Assembly: GCA_022448995.1 (NCBI GenBank)
Contig: JAKVCT010000006.1
Coordinates: 1 to 55,752 of the forward strand
Direction: 5' to 3'
Length of the DNA stretch: 55,752 bases
Source of the DNA: Saprospiraceae bacterium
GTDB lineage: Bacteria; Bacteroidota; Bacteroidia; Chitinophagales; Saprospiraceae
Shown: piece after piece, positions 9,540-18,180 of the stretch
Numbering within the stretch: the stretch's first letter is position 1
How the letters are laid out: every line of letters begins with the position of its first letter
Program-made: the position numbers and the translations under genes
The notes under the pieces: model-generated
What the model saw: only the letters and a program-made list of their open reading frames with translations
Told to the model about the DNA's origin: nothing
The model's database searches: none

Positions 9540-9584
9540 CTCCAAAAACCTCGTAGGTTTTAGAAACCTACGAGGTTTTTGGAG
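9540..9584. terminator. Bidirectional terminator between convergent genes (AACCTCGTAGGTT palindrome)
   Basis: A 21-bp perfect stem: CTCCAAAAACCTCGTAGGTTT pairs with its exact complement at 9564-9584 around a 3-base loop, TAG. A run of T precedes the stem and GTTTT follows it. It sits exactly between the stops of the nitroreductase (9523) and QueD-like (9587) genes. The same core recurs at 27069-27126. Confidence 0.85.
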
Positions 9585-9586
9585 TT

Positions 9587-9997
9587 TTACAGGCCTTCGT
9601 ATTCTACATAATTGCGAGGAGTCTCATACAAACGCACAGCTAGGTCGAACTTTTCAGGTAGATGTGTGCGTAGGGTTTTCCAAATCACCCAGCAGATATT
9701 CTCTGCGGTAGGATTAATCTCCTTAAATTCTTCTACTTGTAGGTTCAGATTTTTGTGATCAAACTTTTGTTCTACTTCTTTTTTGATCAGATCACTCAAA
9801 ACCTTCAAATCAATTAGATAACCTGTTTCAGGATCTACCTCTCCACTCACTTTCACTTCTAGTTCATAATTATGACCATGGTAGTATTCATTGTTACATA
9901 AGCCAAACACCTCTGCATTTTTATGATCAGACCATTTGGGATTATGTAAGCGGTGTGCAGCATTAAAGTGTGCTTTACGGAAAACAGATATTCGCAT
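9587..9997 (-). CDS. queD: 6-pyruvoyl-tetrahydropterin synthase / 6-carboxytetrahydropterin synthase family (QueD-like)
   Basis: The enzyme acts on dihydroneopterin triphosphate, in queuosine precursor synthesis (QueD) or pterin synthesis (PTPS). Zinc ligands are H15 (FNAAHRL), H40 and H42 (YHGHNY), and the candidate catalytic cysteine is C34. The spacing FGLCNNEYYHGHNY matches the PTPS-like layout more than the short C-G-R-L-HGH spacing of E. coli QueD, so the exact reaction is uncertain. A length of 136 residues is normal. No other queuosine genes lie nearby. It converges on the nitroreductase gene. Confidence 0.85.
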   Translation of the reverse strand: MRISVFRKAHFNAAHRLHNPKWSDHKNAEVFGLCNNEYYHGHNYELEVKVSGEVDPETGYLIDLKVLSDLIKKEVEQKFDHKNLNLQVEEFKEINPTAENICWVIWKTLRTHLPEKFDLAVRLYETPRNYVEYEGL

Positions 9998-10143
9998 AAT
10001 ATATAGGATAGGTGTTTGAAAAAATACTATTTTTGTTTATTCAATAGTCATGATCAAGAATAGACTTGGATAGTAGATTATTCTATTTTTAGTAGCAAGT
10101 CTTTTTCCTGATTATAACTAATCATTGATAAGAAACATCAAAA

Positions 10144-10719
10144 ATGAAGATAGGTTTATTTTTTGGCTCATTTAACCCCATTCATGTAGGACACTTAATT
10201 ATTGCCAACTACATGGTAGAATCTACTGATTTAGATGAAGTTTGGTTGGTGGTAACACCACACAATCCTCACAAAAAACGTGCGACACTAGCTGCAGATT
10301 ATGATCGTTTAGATTTAGTTGAAATGGCTGTTGAGGAACATCCTAGACTAAGGGCATCAGATATAGAGTTTGACTTACCTAAACCATCTTATACCATAGA
10401 TACCCTAACATATCTAAAGGAAAAATACTCTGAGCACACATTTAGGCTAATTATGGGAGGAGATAATTTAAAAACCTTACATAAATGGAAGAATTATGAA
10501 CAGATTTTAGCACACTATGGAGTTTATGTGTACAAACGCCCAAACTATGACTTGGGAACATTAGCTGAACATCCTAGTGTAGCATTATTTGATGCTCCTT
10601 TAATGGCGATTTCTTCTTCCTTGATTCGAAGACTCATTCAAGAAGGAAAGTCAATACAATACTGGGTTACAGACAAGGTAAGAGAGGGAATAGAAAGCAA
10701 AGGAATGTATGGGAAATAG
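10144..10719 (+). CDS. nadD: Nicotinate-nucleotide adenylyltransferase
   Basis: NadD joins nicotinate mononucleotide and ATP to make deamido-NAD in NAD synthesis. The nucleotidyltransferase signature GSFNPIHVGHL is at residues 8-18, with H14 and H17 as the ATP-binding HxxH. The C-terminal ISSSLIRRLI matches the family's ISSTxIR motif, and VWLVVTPHNPHK is a typical internal segment. The 191-residue length is standard. A possible -7 box, TATTTTTG, lies at 10028-10035, about 109 bases upstream. The following gene is convergent with it. Confidence 0.95.
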   Translation: MKIGLFFGSFNPIHVGHLIIANYMVESTDLDEVWLVVTPHNPHKKRATLAADYDRLDLVEMAVEEHPRLRASDIEFDLPKPSYTIDTLTYLKEKYSEHTFRLIMGGDNLKTLHKWKNYEQILAHYGVYVYKRPNYDLGTLAEHPSVALFDAPLMAISSSLIRRLIQEGKSIQYWVTDKVREGIESKGMYGK

Positions 10720-10781
10720 AATAGGGCATATCCAATTTGAACAGACTATTTATCCCACAATTAACCCCCTCGTCTTAAAAC

Positions 10782-12170
10782 CTAATGAAAGTTTTTCAAC
10801 CATTGTTTGTAACAATGAATAAGTTGAACATAACTCTGAATAGAAATATGTTCGTCCATAAAGGAATCACTGTAAGGCAATGGTGAAAAATAATAAGTGT
10901 GTGCTGATAAATCCTGAAAAAAGTATGCATCTGAACGATGTAGACCTACCACGGGGATACTGAGCAAATCATGGTAAATTTGTTTAGAACAAGTTTCTAA
11001 TAATGAATAGTACTTACTTTGGACAGGTGCAATATTCATTTGTTTATAATGGAGTTTTTGTTCTGTAATTTGTACTTCTGTGTCCTTAATTTCTTGCTCG
11101 ATCCATTTTAGGATTTCTGTTGCACTCTGATTAGGCGCAAGCTGAACTCTGACCTCACTTGTAAACTTAGTAGTAGTATGTTTTTGGATAGAATCTATGG
11201 TAAGTTTAGTGACAAAATTAGATAAAACAGGATCACTCTCAATGGCATTTTGGGCATTAGATCCAAAACCAGGCATCCAAGTATTAGCAAAAATAGCTTT
11301 CTGACCAAAGGACAATTCTGGTATAAGATAAGCATATGTTGTTTGCAGAGCATTGTCTTTTTGAGAATTATTTGGTTTCCCATTTTTTAAGATTTCCAAA
11401 GCCTTGGCTAGAACTGTTTGGCTTTTGGCTTGCAAGGTATAGCGAATAGGATTATAAACACTGAGCCCAATCATCCCTACGGGGCGGTTTGTATTAAGTA
11501 GACCTTGCTCTACCAAACCATTATTACTACCTAAAATTAGCTCAAAATCTATTTGTTGTTCTCTAAAGATATGCGCTGCAATTTGAGCATCTTTTATTCC
11601 TTTTTCTTGATAGTGATCATGTGTAAAAACTAGATAGATAGTGTGTTTGGGTTGAAATTCATCCTTTACTAATTGTTCTATATTTTCAAACCAAGCTAGA
11701 GCATTACTCTTCCCTGACAAACTACCTGCTCCCCAAATTTTACCATCCTCTATTTTACCTACAAATGGGTTATAGGTCCATTGAGGGATTTCTGTTAATT
11801 TAGGCTCTGGAGCATCAAAATTAGCGACAATCAAGATAGGTTTTGCAGCAAGATTACTTCCCTGCCATTTATATAATAACGTGGAGCCTTGAACAATTTG
11901 TCTAGTAATATCTTTATGGTTATGCAGTTTTGGGTAATTCTTTAGGATAGTTCTCCATAATTTATTGAAGTCTTTCGGAGTGGAAGCAGAGGTAGTTGGG
12001 ATTCGAATAATTTCCACAAGACGTTGGCTCAATGCATTTTCATCTATAATTTTAGGGTTAATAGGCGCTACTTCTGTTTGCTTAGATACTAACATGAAGA
12101 CATTGAATGTGATAATTACTGCTGCGATAATACTCACAAAAAGTAGTAAAATGAAAAATAACTTGCGCAT
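10782..12170 (-). CDS. M20-peptidase-like protein with lost metal ligands, membrane-anchored
   Basis: The fold resembles the PM20D1/carboxypeptidase branch of the M20 family, but the catalytic residues appear replaced. One N-terminal membrane segment (about 5-27) anchors the protein outside the cytoplasm. WTYNPFVGKIEDGKIWGAG (131-149) closely follows the family's substrate-side segment. Where active enzymes have HxD this protein has N117-F-D119. The bridging Asp position (GRGxxD) reads S152 in GAGSLSGK. The catalytic Glu pair region reads D185-H186-Y187. The C-terminus keeps SDAYFF but shows no clear terminal ligand histidine. I infer a binding protein or pseudoenzyme. 462 residues; monocistronic. 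Confidence 0.65.
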   Translation of the reverse strand: MRKLFFILLLFVSIIAAVIITFNVFMLVSKQTEVAPINPKIIDENALSQRLVEIIRIPTTSASTPKDFNKLWRTILKNYPKLHNHKDITRQIVQGSTLLYKWQGSNLAAKPILIVANFDAPEPKLTEIPQWTYNPFVGKIEDGKIWGAGSLSGKSNALAWFENIEQLVKDEFQPKHTIYLVFTHDHYQEKGIKDAQIAAHIFREQQIDFELILGSNNGLVEQGLLNTNRPVGMIGLSVYNPIRYTLQAKSQTVLAKALEILKNGKPNNSQKDNALQTTYAYLIPELSFGQKAIFANTWMPGFGSNAQNAIESDPVLSNFVTKLTIDSIQKHTTTKFTSEVRVQLAPNQSATEILKWIEQEIKDTEVQITEQKLHYKQMNIAPVQSKYYSLLETCSKQIYHDLLSIPVVGLHRSDAYFFQDLSAHTYYFSPLPYSDSFMDEHISIQSYVQLIHCYKQWLKNFH

Positions 12171-12236
12171 AATCAGAGTGTTTAATCAGAAGGTGTCAGA
12201 AACTAGCCTTAGTTGATAATATTCATAGATTCAATT

Positions 12237-12362
12237 CAAGTAATAGTCCAAATGTTCTCGTAGTTATCTTTAGCCGATTCCCGTTACAGCTATGTTCTGC
12301 TCATTGAATCTGACTAAAATCATTCTAAATCTATTCTACGATTACTTTTGTCCCCTTACTTA
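12237..12362 (+). repeat. Repeat family B, copy 1 (short form, MITE-like)
   Basis: Starts AAGTAATAGTCCAAATGTT, includes TCGTAGTTATCTTTAG, and ends ATTCTACGATTACTTTTG then CTTACTTA. Copies with the same ends are at 51161-51462 and, inverted, at 54738-54899. The family's outer ends (TAAGTAA / TTACTTA) are inverted repeats. It carries no coding sequence. This copy is about 126 bp and lacks part of the centre. Confidence 0.75.
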
Positions 12363-12484
12363 TTACCTATTTTGCAGAGCATTTTTTGGTAATGTTGATA
12401 AGCTCTTTAGAGCCCAAGCTTAACAAAGAATGATAATTTTCACACAACTTCTCAAATAAAATTAGAAAAGGAACGATTTATATC

Positions 12485-12492
12485 TACCTTTG
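12485..12492 (+). promoter_or_regulatory. Predicted -7 promoter element, probably for the malic enzyme gene
   Basis: TACCTTTG matches TAnnTTTG exactly; a TTAG at 12462-12465 is a weak -33 partner 19 bases upstream. It lies about 470 bases before the malic enzyme start, and repeat family A lies between the two. Confidence 0.35.
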
Positions 12493-12705
12493 CATCATAA
12501 TATAACAGAGTATATTAACTACAATAGTCCATTTCTTTTTAAATTTTCAGTATTAAAAATTTAAAAAATATTTTGTTGTTGATTGGTAATCAGTTTTGTT
12601 TGCTGTGTTTACAATCAATTACTTCTAAAAACTAATGTAGAAATAATTTCTAAGAGACTTCAAAATTATACAAATAATATAGATTGGAGTTATTTAAGAA
12701 TAAAT

Positions 12706-12885
12706 AAGTAAGTAGGTGGACATAATTAATTTGTGTTTAACCTCCAAGGGCTTTGCGAAGCAAACACAAATAGTATTTTAGCTTCGTGCTTAACTTTGCT
12801 GAGCTCTTTGAGTGTACTGCATTAAAATCCTCCGAGCTAGATTGCTTCAGTGGAGCAAAGGAGCAGGAGGGACTACTTTTAAACA
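12706..12885. repeat. Partial copy of intergenic repeat family A
   Basis: Opens with TAAGTAGGTGGACATAATTA as at 7109 and 55471, then contains AAGGGCTTTGCGAAGC, TTAACTTTGCTGAGC and the CTTCAGTGGAGCAAAGGAG hairpin block shared with 39400 and 55580. It sits upstream of the malic enzyme gene. Confidence 0.65.
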
Positions 12886-12958
12886 TGTTCTTAAATAACT
12901 TCTTAGATAAAAGCGATTTTAAACTTTTCTTTATTCATTTTTTTTAAGTTAATTAACT

Positions 12959-14164
12959 ATGGATTTTAAAGAAGATTCCCTTAAGTTACACAGTTATCTC
13001 AAAGGAAAGATCGGCATCCGTAACAAAATGGATGTACGTACACAAGAGCACTTATCCCTTGTTTATTCTCCAGGTGTAGCTGCTCCATGTATGGCAATTG
13101 CCGAGAATCCAGACAGTGTTTGGGAATACACACTAAAGAGCAACTCAGTAGCGATTGTGAGTGATGGTTCTGCTGTTTTAGGTTTGGGAAATATTGGAGC
13201 TGAGGCTTCTATTCCTGTAATGGAAGGAAAGGCGATGTTATTCCGTCAATTTGGACGTATCAATGCTTTCCCAATTTGTTTAGACACTCAAGATACAGAC
13301 GAAATTGTAGAAACAGTACGTCGTATTGCACCTGTTTTTGGTGGAGTAAATTTAGAAGATATTGCAGCTCCTCGTTCCTTTGAAGTAGAGGAGCGTTTAC
13401 AGGACTTAGGTATCCCTGTTTTTCATGATGATCAGCACGGGACAGCTATTGTAGTTCTAGGAGCTTTAATTAATGCTTGTAAGGTTGTTGGAAAACGTTT
13501 AGAGGATTTATCAGTAGTGATCAATGGTGCAGGAGCCGCAGGAATTGCAATTGCCAAGCTACTACGCTGTGTAGACCATGGTGATGTGGAAGCATGTATC
13601 CCGGTCAGAGAAATGGTACTATGTGATAGTAAAGGAATCATTCACAGAGATCGTACAAATTTAAACAGTGCTAAGAAGAAAACCTTAGTGTTTACCAATC
13701 CGAACAATAAGCAAGGAAATTTACAAGATGCCATCAAGGGAGCAGATGTATTCATTGGAGTGAGTCAAGGAAACTTACTAACCACAGAGGATATCAAAAC
13801 AATGGCAAAAGACTCCATTATCTTTGCTTTAGCCAACCCAACGCCTGAGATTATGCCAGATGCAGCTTATGCAGGCGGTGCAGCTATTGTAGGAACAGGA
13901 CGTAGTGATTTACCAAACCAAGTCAATAATGTGTTAGGCTTCCCTGGGATTTTTAGGGGTGCTTTGGATGCTAGGGCAAAACGTATTACACCTAAAATGA
14001 AGCTAGCAGCAGCTATCGCAATTTCAGAGTGTATCATGCAGCCTACAGCAGATATGATTATTCCTCCTGCATTGAACCAAGAAGTGGCTTATAAAGTAGC
14101 TATTGCAGTGAAGAATGCTGCCTTGGAAGAAATGAAAGAAGAGGCTGAGCTTTTGGCTAAGTAA
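12959..14164 (+). CDS. Malic enzyme (malate dehydrogenase, oxaloacetate-decarboxylating), short form
   Basis: It converts malate to pyruvate and CO2 with reduction of NAD(P), linking the TCA cycle to pyruvate and NADPH supply. The N-terminal malic domain has VYSPGVAAPC near residue 31 and HDDQHGTAIVVL near 157; the NAD(P)-binding domain has INGAGAAGIAIAKLL near 188. At 401 residues it ends after the dehydrogenase part and lacks the phosphotransacetylase-like domain fused to MaeB-type enzymes. Cofactor choice (NAD or NADP) cannot be read confidently. The ATG at 12959 directly precedes the conserved N-terminus. Terminator structure follows at 14225. Confidence 0.9.
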   Translation: MDFKEDSLKLHSYLKGKIGIRNKMDVRTQEHLSLVYSPGVAAPCMAIAENPDSVWEYTLKSNSVAIVSDGSAVLGLGNIGAEASIPVMEGKAMLFRQFGRINAFPICLDTQDTDEIVETVRRIAPVFGGVNLEDIAAPRSFEVEERLQDLGIPVFHDDQHGTAIVVLGALINACKVVGKRLEDLSVVINGAGAAGIAIAKLLRCVDHGDVEACIPVREMVLCDSKGIIHRDRTNLNSAKKKTLVFTNPNNKQGNLQDAIKGADVFIGVSQGNLLTTEDIKTMAKDSIIFALANPTPEIMPDAAYAGGAAIVGTGRSDLPNQVNNVLGFPGIFRGALDARAKRITPKMKLAAAIAISECIMQPTADMIIPPALNQEVAYKVAIAVKNAALEEMKEEAELLAK

Positions 14165-14205
14165 TATAGATTACCAATAGCTTCGCTACTTGCTGAAAAG
14201 GAGCT

Positions 14206-14359
14206 GTTTAAAAAGGTACAATTCGAAAAATGAAACCAAATTAAATTTTGAGTTTCATTTTTTTATTGGTGCAGGGCTAACTCTGAAGGGCTCAGTGAAA
14301 CTAAAGGTCTGCGCTAAATAATATTCTCAGACTTTATCTTAGAGCTCTCCTTTTTAGAC
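14206..14359. repeat. Repeat family F, standalone copy (about 154 bp)
   Basis: On the minus strand it opens GTCTAAAAAGGAGAGC, contains AGAATATTATTTAGCGC and AATTTGGTTTCATTTTTCG, and closes CCTTTTTAAAC. The ends are inverted repeats. A second copy of the same length is at 51231-51385, inside repeat B. This copy includes the stem-loop that terminates the malic enzyme gene. Confidence 0.7.
14225..14262 (+). terminator. Terminator-like stem-loop after malic enzyme
   Basis: AAAAATGAAACCAAA pairs imperfectly with TTTTGAGTTTCATTTTT around a short AT loop and is followed by a T run. It lies about 60 bases after the stop and inside repeat element F. Confidence 0.65.
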
Positions 14360-14426
14360 GGTCCCTTTTGTTTTTGGTCAGAAATCCCTGTGAAGATAAT
14401 TCTTAAACAACTTCTATCTTAAGTGC

Positions 14427-15059
14427 ATGATGTTTCGTAAAATAAAACAGAGCTTCAACAAGGCAGTCCGCATTGCACTGATTCCTTTAGATTTATGTGT
14501 GCTCTTGCTACAGGAAAGAATGAACAAGAAGGAGTTAGACTCACATGAAAAAGATGTAGAACGCAAACGTAATGAGATTTATGCATTTAGATTAAAAAAA
14601 CTAAAAGCTTATCAAACATTAGTGGAAGCAATTGATCCTAATCTAATTGAGATTATAGCATCCAATACCGCGCTTAATAATTTATTGGCGGTTCAGTTCT
14701 TGCAAACTCAACAAGTATGGAAGAAAGAACGCGCTATATTAATCTTATTCACTGCTCATATTCTAGAAAGATCCAATAAACAAGTAAGCCCTGCCTTCAA
14801 TAGACGACGAAAACTATTTGTACCTTTTGGTGAGTTTAGTTTAGAATTTGAAATGTTTGCTTATGATAATGGCGATTTGCATTGTATTATTCACGAGATT
14901 GAACTAGGAATTACCTTGAGAAAAGGAAATACAATTCTACACAGGGATACCATTGAGATGGGAACATCTTTGGGAAGTAGCATAACTTCTAATTTATTTG
15001 AGGGATTTGTATTGCAAAAATTACCTTCAATAATTCCAATCTTGGAAAAGTATTTTTAA
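14427..15059 (+). CDS. Hypothetical protein, 210 residues
   Basis: I do not recognise this protein. The N-terminus has a short hydrophobic patch (IALIPLDLCVLLLQ, about 16-29) followed by a charged, probably helical stretch (KKELDSHEKDVERKRNEI). The rest is mixed with a beta-like C-terminal half (FVPFGEFSLEFEMFAYDNGDLHCIIHE) and has no cysteine-rich or nucleotide-binding motif. Two adjacent ATGs (14427 and 14430) are possible starts. It lies between malic enzyme and alaS, convergent with alaS. Real-gene status rests on its length and ordinary codon use. Confidence 0.6.
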   Translation: MMFRKIKQSFNKAVRIALIPLDLCVLLLQERMNKKELDSHEKDVERKRNEIYAFRLKKLKAYQTLVEAIDPNLIEIIASNTALNNLLAVQFLQTQQVWKKERAILILFTAHILERSNKQVSPAFNRRRKLFVPFGEFSLEFEMFAYDNGDLHCIIHEIELGITLRKGNTILHRDTIEMGTSLGSSITSNLFEGFVLQKLPSIIPILEKYF

Positions 15060-15102
15060 GTCCAAAAACAGTAGGAGTCCCAAAGGGATGATAGATTTGT
15101 TA

Positions 15103-15154
15103 GCATTGGGAGTTAGCCCAATGCCTCACCACCTCATAAACACCTCACCACCTC
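15103..15154. repeat. Small hairpin followed by a 12-bp direct repeat
   Basis: GCATTGGG and CCCAATGC pair around AGTTAG at 15103-15124. CCTCACCACCTC then occurs twice, at 15124-15135 and 15143-15154 (19-base period). It lies in the gap between two convergent genes; the role is unknown. Confidence 0.5.
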
Positions 15155-15180
15155 GTCAATATTCCACCAACACCCAATAA

Positions 15181-15212
15181 AAAAAGCACGCCTACTAGAT
15201 CAGTAAACGTGC
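15181..15212 (-). terminator. Terminator of alaS
   Basis: Read on the minus strand, AGCACG pairs with CGTGCT and an inner TACT/AGTA pair stacks above it, followed by six or more T. It lies about 40 bases after the alaS stop. Confidence 0.65.
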
Positions 15213-15248
15213 TCTTGCTATATTATATAGTATATATATAATCAAGGA

Positions 15249-17873
15249 TTAGTTCAGTAATTCCAATGCCTTATTGATCGCATTTTGAATACCAGCAGGA
15301 TTCTTACCACCAGCTGTAGCGAAGAAAGGCTGACCACCACCGCCACCTTTGATTTCCTTAGCGATGGTTTTGATCATCTTACCAGCGTGCAAAGATTTAG
15401 ATTCGGCCAACTCTCTAGGCATATAGACAATCAAGGAAGCTTTTTTACCATCCTCAGCACCTAAAACAACTACCGTATCCCCCAAATCATTACAGATTTC
15501 GATAGCCAATTGCTTCATGGCATCCTTATCCGCTACACTTATCTTAGCACCCACAAACATGAAACCATTCAGTTGAGTTGCATTTTTAACCAATTCTCCT
15601 TTTTCTGCCTGTGCTTGCGCTAATTGTAACTCTTCTATTTGCTTGCGCAAATTCTTATTATCCTGCAATAAGGTTTCTAGAGCTTTACCCAAATGCTTAG
15701 GATTTTTCAAAAGCTCTTTCACCTCAGCTAAGCTATCCAATTCTTTACGAACATAATTCTCAGCAGCTTCAGCCGTTACCGCAGTAATACGACGTACACC
15801 AGCCGCTACAGAAGTTTCCTCTGTAATTTTGAATAAACCGATCATTCCAGTAGCAGGAACATGACAACCTCCACATAATTCCTTAGAATAACCATCATCA
15901 AAAGTAATCATGCGTACGGTTTCACCATATTTCTCACCGAAAAGCATCATTGCACCACGCTCTTTTGCTTCATCAATCGAAATAGAACGTGCTTCGTCTA
16001 GACGAATATTCTCACGGATTTTCTGATTCACCAATTTTTCGATTTGGTCAATCTCTTCTTTAGTCACCTTTTGGTGATGTGAGAAGTCAAAACGCAAATA
16101 TTGTTCATTTACCAAAGATCCTTTCTGTTGAACATGTGTTCCGAGAACCTGACGCAAAGCTGCATGTAATAAATGCGTAGCAGTGTGGTTATTCTCCGTT
16201 AATTTACGCTTAGGCAAATTAATTTCTGCATCTACCGTTTTTTCAATAGCCTCTGGTAATTTTTTCACCCAATGAATAATCAACTCATTTTCTTTCTGAG
16301 TATCAATCACAGGAATCTTCTCACCATCAAACCACAAAAGACCAGTATCACCAACCTGTCCACCACCTTCAGGGTAGAAAGGTGTCTTGTTTAGCACAAT
16401 CTGATACTGTTCCTTCTTCTTCGCAACTACTTTTCTATATTTAATTACCTGAGCCGTTGCTTTAGATTCATCATAACCAACAAACTCTACTGTTGGATTA
16501 TCTAAAAGTTCTACCCAGTCACTTAAATCCTTCTCTGCATCTTTCTTAGAACGTTGTTTTTGTTCATTTAATGCAGTTTCAAATTCTTTCTCATTAACTT
16601 CCCATCCTTTTTCTTGAGCTACCAACTTGGTTAAATCAAAAGGAAAACCATAAGTATCATATAATACAAAGGCATCTTTTCCAGAAACCACATCATTAGG
16701 GACTTCTAGTTGATCAATCAATTTTAATCCACGTTCCAAATTGCGCAAGAAACGATCTTCCTCAGCTTTCACATTATCCATAATAGATTTTTGCTGTGCA
16801 GCAATTTCAGGGAAGACTGTATCAAACATTTCTGCTACTACAGGAACAAACTTATATAAGGTAGGCTGATTAAAACCTAAAAAGCTGTAACCATATCGAA
16901 TTGCACGACGCAAAATACGACGCACTACATAACCCGCACCTGTATTACTTGGCATCTGACCATCTGCAATTACACAACAAACTGCACGCATATGATCTGC
17001 AATTACACGCATTGCAGTATCTACTTCTGCATCGGGCGCATAAGAATCTTCATACTTCTGATTAGATTCTTTTTCGATTGCCTGGATGAGCATTTGGAAA
17101 ATATCCGTCATATAATTAGACTGAACTCCCTGAAGAACCATAGCAAGTCGTTCTAGTCCCATTCCTGTATCAATATGTTGAGACGCTAACAACTCTAGTG
17201 ATTTATCAGCTTTGCGATTATACTGCATGAATACCAAGTTCCAAATCTCGATCACCAATGGATCATCTTGGTTGACTAGGGTACGAGCATCTACTTTCTG
17301 ACGTTCTTCATCACTTCTAAGGTCTACATGGATTTCTGAGCAAGGACCGCAAGGACCTTGAGCTCCCATTTCCCAAAAGTTATCTTTTCTATCGAATCTT
17401 AGAATCTTATCTTGAGGAACCCATTTTTGCCAAAGCTTTTCAGCTTCTAGATCTGGATCTAAACCATCTTCTACATCACCACCAAACACCGTGATATACA
17501 AACGATCCTTATCAATCTTATAGACTTCGGTCAATAATTCCCATGCCCATTCAATAGCTTCTTCTTTAAAATAATCCCCAAAAGACCAGTTTCCTAACAT
17601 CTCGAACATCGTCTGATGATAACTGTCTCTTCCTACATCTTCTAGGTCGTTATGCTTACCTGATGCCCGTAAGCATTTTTGTGTATCTGCGATACGAGAC
17701 GAGCTGGCGGCTTGATTCCCCAAAAAATAATCTTTGAACTGTGCCATACCTGAGTTAATGAACATCAGTGTTGAATCATTTTTGTTGACAATAGGAGCAG
17801 CAGGAACAATTTTGTGCTGCTTCGACTCGAAAAAGTCGAGAAATCGTTGGCGTATCTCTTTAACTGTTAGCAT
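15249..17873 (-). CDS. alaS: Alanyl-tRNA synthetase
   Basis: AlaRS attaches alanine to tRNA-Ala and edits mischarged serine or glycine. The class II core begins at once (residues 1-450, with GNWSFGDYFKEEAI and GAQGPCGPCSEIH). The editing domain follows with HTATHLLH near residue 562 and CGGCH near 665, the four zinc/editing ligands. A C-terminal coiled-coil and C-Ala domain ends in GGGGGQPFFATAGG near 850. At 874 residues it is full length. It is divergent from the M23 peptidase gene, which I recall as a common arrangement in Bacteroidota. Confidence 0.98.
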   Translation of the reverse strand: MLTVKEIRQRFLDFFESKQHKIVPAAPIVNKNDSTLMFINSGMAQFKDYFLGNQAASSSRIADTQKCLRASGKHNDLEDVGRDSYHQTMFEMLGNWSFGDYFKEEAIEWAWELLTEVYKIDKDRLYITVFGGDVEDGLDPDLEAEKLWQKWVPQDKILRFDRKDNFWEMGAQGPCGPCSEIHVDLRSDEERQKVDARTLVNQDDPLVIEIWNLVFMQYNRKADKSLELLASQHIDTGMGLERLAMVLQGVQSNYMTDIFQMLIQAIEKESNQKYEDSYAPDAEVDTAMRVIADHMRAVCCVIADGQMPSNTGAGYVVRRILRRAIRYGYSFLGFNQPTLYKFVPVVAEMFDTVFPEIAAQQKSIMDNVKAEEDRFLRNLERGLKLIDQLEVPNDVVSGKDAFVLYDTYGFPFDLTKLVAQEKGWEVNEKEFETALNEQKQRSKKDAEKDLSDWVELLDNPTVEFVGYDESKATAQVIKYRKVVAKKKEQYQIVLNKTPFYPEGGGQVGDTGLLWFDGEKIPVIDTQKENELIIHWVKKLPEAIEKTVDAEINLPKRKLTENNHTATHLLHAALRQVLGTHVQQKGSLVNEQYLRFDFSHHQKVTKEEIDQIEKLVNQKIRENIRLDEARSISIDEAKERGAMMLFGEKYGETVRMITFDDGYSKELCGGCHVPATGMIGLFKITEETSVAAGVRRITAVTAEAAENYVRKELDSLAEVKELLKNPKHLGKALETLLQDNKNLRKQIEELQLAQAQAEKGELVKNATQLNGFMFVGAKISVADKDAMKQLAIEICNDLGDTVVVLGAEDGKKASLIVYMPRELAESKSLHAGKMIKTIAKEIKGGGGGQPFFATAGGKNPAGIQNAINKALELLN

Positions 17874-18021
17874 TTTGAGTGTACGAATTGTTAAAAAATC
17901 AAGTTAGTTTATGCAGTTCTTGTTAAAAACATTACCCCAATATGTTAAAAAACGTTCTACATTAATTATATGTAAATTCGATTTTTTATTTTAAGTTTTT
18001 GCTGTTTTTCCAAAACAAATT

Positions 18022-18180
18022 TTAAATTTACCTGTACTTATAGCATAAAAAATGTCATAAATGAATCATTGGAGACTTTAATATTTTTGACAAAAGGGAA
18101 CTAATTCATTAAAAATTTGGAAAATTCCCTTACTTCTGCTTAAATTTGACTGCAATTTAGCACAAAAAGTGTCAAAAAGT
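18022..18180 (+). repeat. Pair of imperfect 41-bp direct repeats upstream of the M23 gene
   Basis: Copy 1 (18022-18063) has TTAAATTTACCTG then TAGCATAAAAAATGTCATAA. Copy 2 (18140-18180) has TTAAATTTGACTG then TAGCACAAAAAGTGTCAAAA. The spacing between copies is about 118 bases. Copy 2 includes the -7 promoter box. Confidence 0.6.
18116..18148 (+). promoter_or_regulatory. Predicted promoter of the M23 peptidase gene
   Basis: TTTG at 18116-18119 and TAAATTTG at 18141-18148 are separated by 21 bases, fitting the Bacteroidota consensus. Transcription would begin near 18155, about 105 bases before the ATG. Confidence 0.5.

Larger units (their letters stand above)
12171..12958. other. Long intergenic region with two repeat elements and a distant promoter
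   Basis: This 788-bp gap contains a copy of repeat family B (12237-12362), a promoter-like box (12485-12492), AT-rich sequence distantly like the hairpin family D near 12540-12605, and a family A copy (12706-12885). No open frame is convincing. Confidence 0.6.
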
